From JAUICS01 sp964384335 (lineage in GTDB: Bacteria; Pseudomonadota; Alphaproteobacteria; Micavibrionales; Micavibrionaceae): a DNA stretch of 64,000 nt. The DNA lies in contig CAYLKN010000003.1 of assembly GCA_964384335.1 (NCBI GenBank), forward strand, positions 31,462-95,461, written 5' to 3'. The notes beneath the pieces were generated by a model, which was not told the origin of the DNA, ran no database searches, and worked only from the letters and a program-made list of their open reading frames with translations. Shown here piece after piece: positions 62,290 through 64,000 of this stretch. A program made the position numbers and the translations under genes. Each line of letters starts with the position of its first letter. The stretch's first letter is position 1.

Positions 62290-63150
62290 TTAAGAGAAAA
62301 AGATCTGGGTAAGGAAATAATTGCTTATCAGTATCAGGATCGAGGCAGAGACGACCGCATTTGTTGTGGCTGCACCAACGCCCTGCGCACCCCGGCGGGA
62401 GTTGTACCCGTGATAACATCCCATGATAGTTACCAGAAAACCGAAAACCGCAGCCTTGATAAGACCCGAAATTACATCCATGTGTTCGAGTGTTTCCCAT
62501 GTCTGATCCAGATAACTGACCGGACTGAACCCCAGATTGTAAATACTGACGATATACCCGCCGAAAACGCCGACAATATCGCCGATCAGAACGAGTACGG
62601 GAAGCATGAGCGTGCCGACAATAACCCGCGGTGCGACCAGATATTTAAACGGGCTGACAGAGAGCGTAACCAGGGCATCAATCTGTTCTGTCACCCGCAT
62701 TGTTCCGATTTCCGCTGCGATGGCCGCACCGACACGGCCCGCAACCATAAGACCGGCAAGAACCGGCGCAAGTTCCCGTGTGATGGACAGGACGACCACA
62801 CCCGCAATTGCACTTTCCGCATTAAAGCGGGTAAACCCGGTATAGCTTTGCAGGGCAAGAACCATCCCTGTAAAAAGTGCGGTCATACCGACAACCGGCA
62901 GGGAGTAATACCCGATATCAACGACCTGCCGCATCATCTGCTTCCAGTAAAAGGGTGCGGAAAAACCGCGCCCCAGAGTCTCGATAATAAACAGAACAAG
63001 CTGGCCAACGAGGTTTAAAAATCCCAGAAATGTTTTGCCGATGGCATGGCAGAAATCCAAGACATATTCGACCGGGTTTTTGAACGAAAACCCGTTTTTT
63101 TTCATCCCGGTCTCATCCGGATCTTTGGCAGTCATATTTATATTTGCCAT
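62290..63150 (-). CDS. mlaE: Mla-type ABC transporter permease
   Basis: A 286-residue integral membrane protein of the MlaE family. About five helices are visible, with the family core FTGMVLALQSYTGFTRF, the VSITRELAPVLAGLMVAGRVG-type segment and EIGTMRVTEQIDAL, followed by GGYIVSIY. It works with MlaF in the inner membrane. Divergent from engB. Confidence 0.94.
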   Translation of the reverse strand: MANINMTAKDPDETGMKKNGFSFKNPVEYVLDFCHAIGKTFLGFLNLVGQLVLFIIETLGRGFSAPFYWKQMMRQVVDIGYYSLPVVGMTALFTGMVLALQSYTGFTRFNAESAIAGVVVLSITRELAPVLAGLMVAGRVGAAIAAEIGTMRVTEQIDALVTLSVSPFKYLVAPRVIVGTLMLPVLVLIGDIVGVFGGYIVSIYNLGFSPVSYLDQTWETLEHMDVISGLIKAAVFGFLVTIMGCYHGYNSRRGAQGVGAATTNAVVSASILILISNYFLTQIFFS

Positions 63151-63251
63151 TATTGCATCGTATTTTTAAATTATATGTGATACTAAAAACCGCATTTAAA
63201 CCGATAAAGCCTTTAAGGGCAAGCGGGAATCGCGTAATGCGGCAATCCGTA

Positions 63252-63917
63252 ATGGAAAACATCATGACACAGGGCAAAAGCGGCAGCACACTCTTCCTCA
63301 AACCCGTGACATTTCTTTTAAGCGCGGCGGATGCGGACCAGTTTCCCCAAACGTCACTTCCTGAAATTGCCGTTATCGGACGCTCGAATGTCGGTAAATC
63401 TTCCCTGATCAACGCACTGTTTAATCGGAAAACCCTGGCCCGGACTTCAAAGACGCCGGGCCGCACACGCCAGATCAATTTTTTCGAGGCGGGCGGCAAG
63501 GCCGGGGATGGAGCGTTTATACTCTGTGATTTGCCCGGCTATGGCTACGCCAGGTTGTCAAAAACAGAGCACGCAAAATGGGACGCCCTGATGCACAGCT
63601 ATTTTTCACACCGGACGCAACTCGTATTGTCCCTCGTTCTGGTGGACAGCCGTCACGGTCTTAAAGACAGCGATATGGAGATGCTTGCCTATCTGACGAC
63701 AGGCAACCGGGACAGCGCAATTGTTCTGACAAAAACCGACAAACTCAAAAAGGATGAACTGGACAGGATTCAGGAATCGATACAAACCTGTATCGCGCCC
63801 ATGCCGCACGTCAGCAGGACAATTATTCCGACCAGTGCAAGCAAAAAAAGGGGCATAGATAGCTTGCAGGCATTCATACAGGATACTCTGGCAGGATACC
63901 CTGGCAGGATACTCTGA
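63252..63917 (+). CDS. engB: Ribosome-biogenesis GTP-binding protein EngB (YsxC/YihA)
   Basis: A 221-residue GTPase needed for 50S maturation. G1 GRSNVGKSSLINALF, G2 with TPGRTRQINFF, G3 DLPGYGYA and G4 LTKTDKLK are intact. Starts at 63237, 63252 or 63264 are possible; none has a strong ribosome-binding site. The last 12 codons fall in a 13-bp tandem repeat (63880-63918), so the C-terminal sequence TLAGYPGRIL is repeat-derived. Confidence 0.94.
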   Translation: MENIMTQGKSGSTLFLKPVTFLLSAADADQFPQTSLPEIAVIGRSNVGKSSLINALFNRKTLARTSKTPGRTRQINFFEAGGKAGDGAFILCDLPGYGYARLSKTEHAKWDALMHSYFSHRTQLVLSLVLVDSRHGLKDSDMEMLAYLTTGNRDSAIVLTKTDKLKKDELDRIQESIQTCIAPMPHVSRTIIPTSASKKRGIDSLQAFIQDTLAGYPGRIL

Positions 63918-63918
63918 C
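63880..63918. repeat. Three 13-bp tandem repeats at the end of engB
   Basis: The units AGGATACTCTGGC, AGGATACCCTGGC and AGGATACTCTGAC follow directly on one another. The third contains the engB stop. The unit length is not a multiple of three, so copy-number change would shift the reading frame. Confidence 0.9.
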
Positions 63919-63924
63919 TATCGC

Positions 63925-63956
63925 AGTATCAGGGGGCACCAGTATCAGGGGACACA
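63925..63956. repeat. Two 16-bp tandem repeats after engB
   Basis: AGTATCAGGGGGCACC is followed directly by AGTATCAGGGGACACA, differing at two positions. The second unit runs into the palindrome at 63948-63975. Confidence 0.85.
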
Positions 63957-63975
63957 ATAAATTCATTGTGTCCCC
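63948..63975. repeat. 11-bp palindrome of the GTGTCCCC type
   Basis: GGGGACACAAT (63948-63958) pairs perfectly with ATTGTGTCCCC (63965-63975) around AAATTC. It resembles REP-like palindromes or the ends of small mobile elements, and the window ends 25 bases later. Confidence 0.6.
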
Positions 63976-64000
63976 CGCGCAGTAGTTGGGGCGTCCGGGG

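Noticed and set aside
1..64000. CRISPR arrays, prophage, transposase, toxin-antitoxin or restriction genes
   Set aside because: I looked for spaced direct repeats and family motifs and saw none; the repeats found are short tandem or palindromic units.

Overview
The window is a stretch of core chromosome from an alphaproteobacterium of moderate base composition (clearly not GC-rich; estimated by eye). The lineage call rests on GcrA, a CckA-type hybrid kinase, the Usg protein, DUF6314, a DUF971 protein, the block PPDK-regulator/maf/aroE/coaE/dnaQ, rpsT-dnaA, rpoZ-rel, lepB-rnc-era and flagellar fliOP plus flgBC-fliE. The order is not resolved; a Micavibrio-like or Rhodospirillales-like bacterium is a guess. 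The cell is predicted to be flagellated, with an asymmetric outer membrane maintained by an Mla-type system.

Layout. 1-4.9 kb: 3' end of ihfA, a MerR regulator, tRNA-Pro(GGG), a CDF metal exporter, rplY-pth-ychF. 4.9-8.2 kb: pyrB-pyrC-pyrD on the minus strand. 8.3-18.1 kb: accessory-like genes (secreted hypothetical protein, threonine aldolase, DUF971, Nudix, a YjbH-like outer-membrane protein, a CckA-type kinase with a single-domain response regulator, an eight-CXXC membrane protein, dienelactone hydrolase). This part also holds an orphan plus-strand promoter and terminator that may define a small RNA (about 10670-10778). 18.4-19.0 kb: a reading frame interrupted by an in-frame TAG. 19-23.3 kb, minus strand: fumC, rpsF-rpsR-rplI, udgB, a NYN-domain gene. 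23.5-34.4 kb, plus strand: rpoZ-rel, DUF2062-acpS, lepB-rnc-era, gcrA, then PPDK regulator-maf-aroE-coaE-dnaQ. 34.5-39.9 kb: an eukaryote-like (type 2) ileS, a secreted HExxH protein, yggT, folD. 40-43.3 kb: divergent flagellar genes. 43.3-48.7 kb: mutM, rpsT, a 508-bp hairpin-rich gap, dnaA, DUF1284, dnaN. 48.7-55.1 kb: hypothetical genes, a Bacteroidetes-like THUMP methyltransferase, usg-polA. 55.1-64 kb: an EnvZ/OmpR-type pair, a branched-chain aminotransferase, putA, mlaFE and engB, ending in tandem repeats and a palindrome.

Functional themes are replication (dnaA, dnaN, dnaQ, polA, ihfA), translation (L25, L9, S6, S18, S20, IleRS, Pth, Era, RNase III), the stringent response (Rel, omega) and cell-cycle control. 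Two perfect TTAA-N7-TTAA CtrA-type sites lie at 38634 and 51854. I saw no prophage, transposase, CRISPR array, toxin-antitoxin pair or recognisable defence island. The less ordinary signals are a 47-bp palindromic element found just behind both ileS and folD, the orphan small-RNA candidate, the zinc-ribbon membrane protein, a PyrC lacking a metal-binding histidine, a MutM with an altered zinc finger, the type 2 IleRS and an apparent AUA start codon in the flagellar region.
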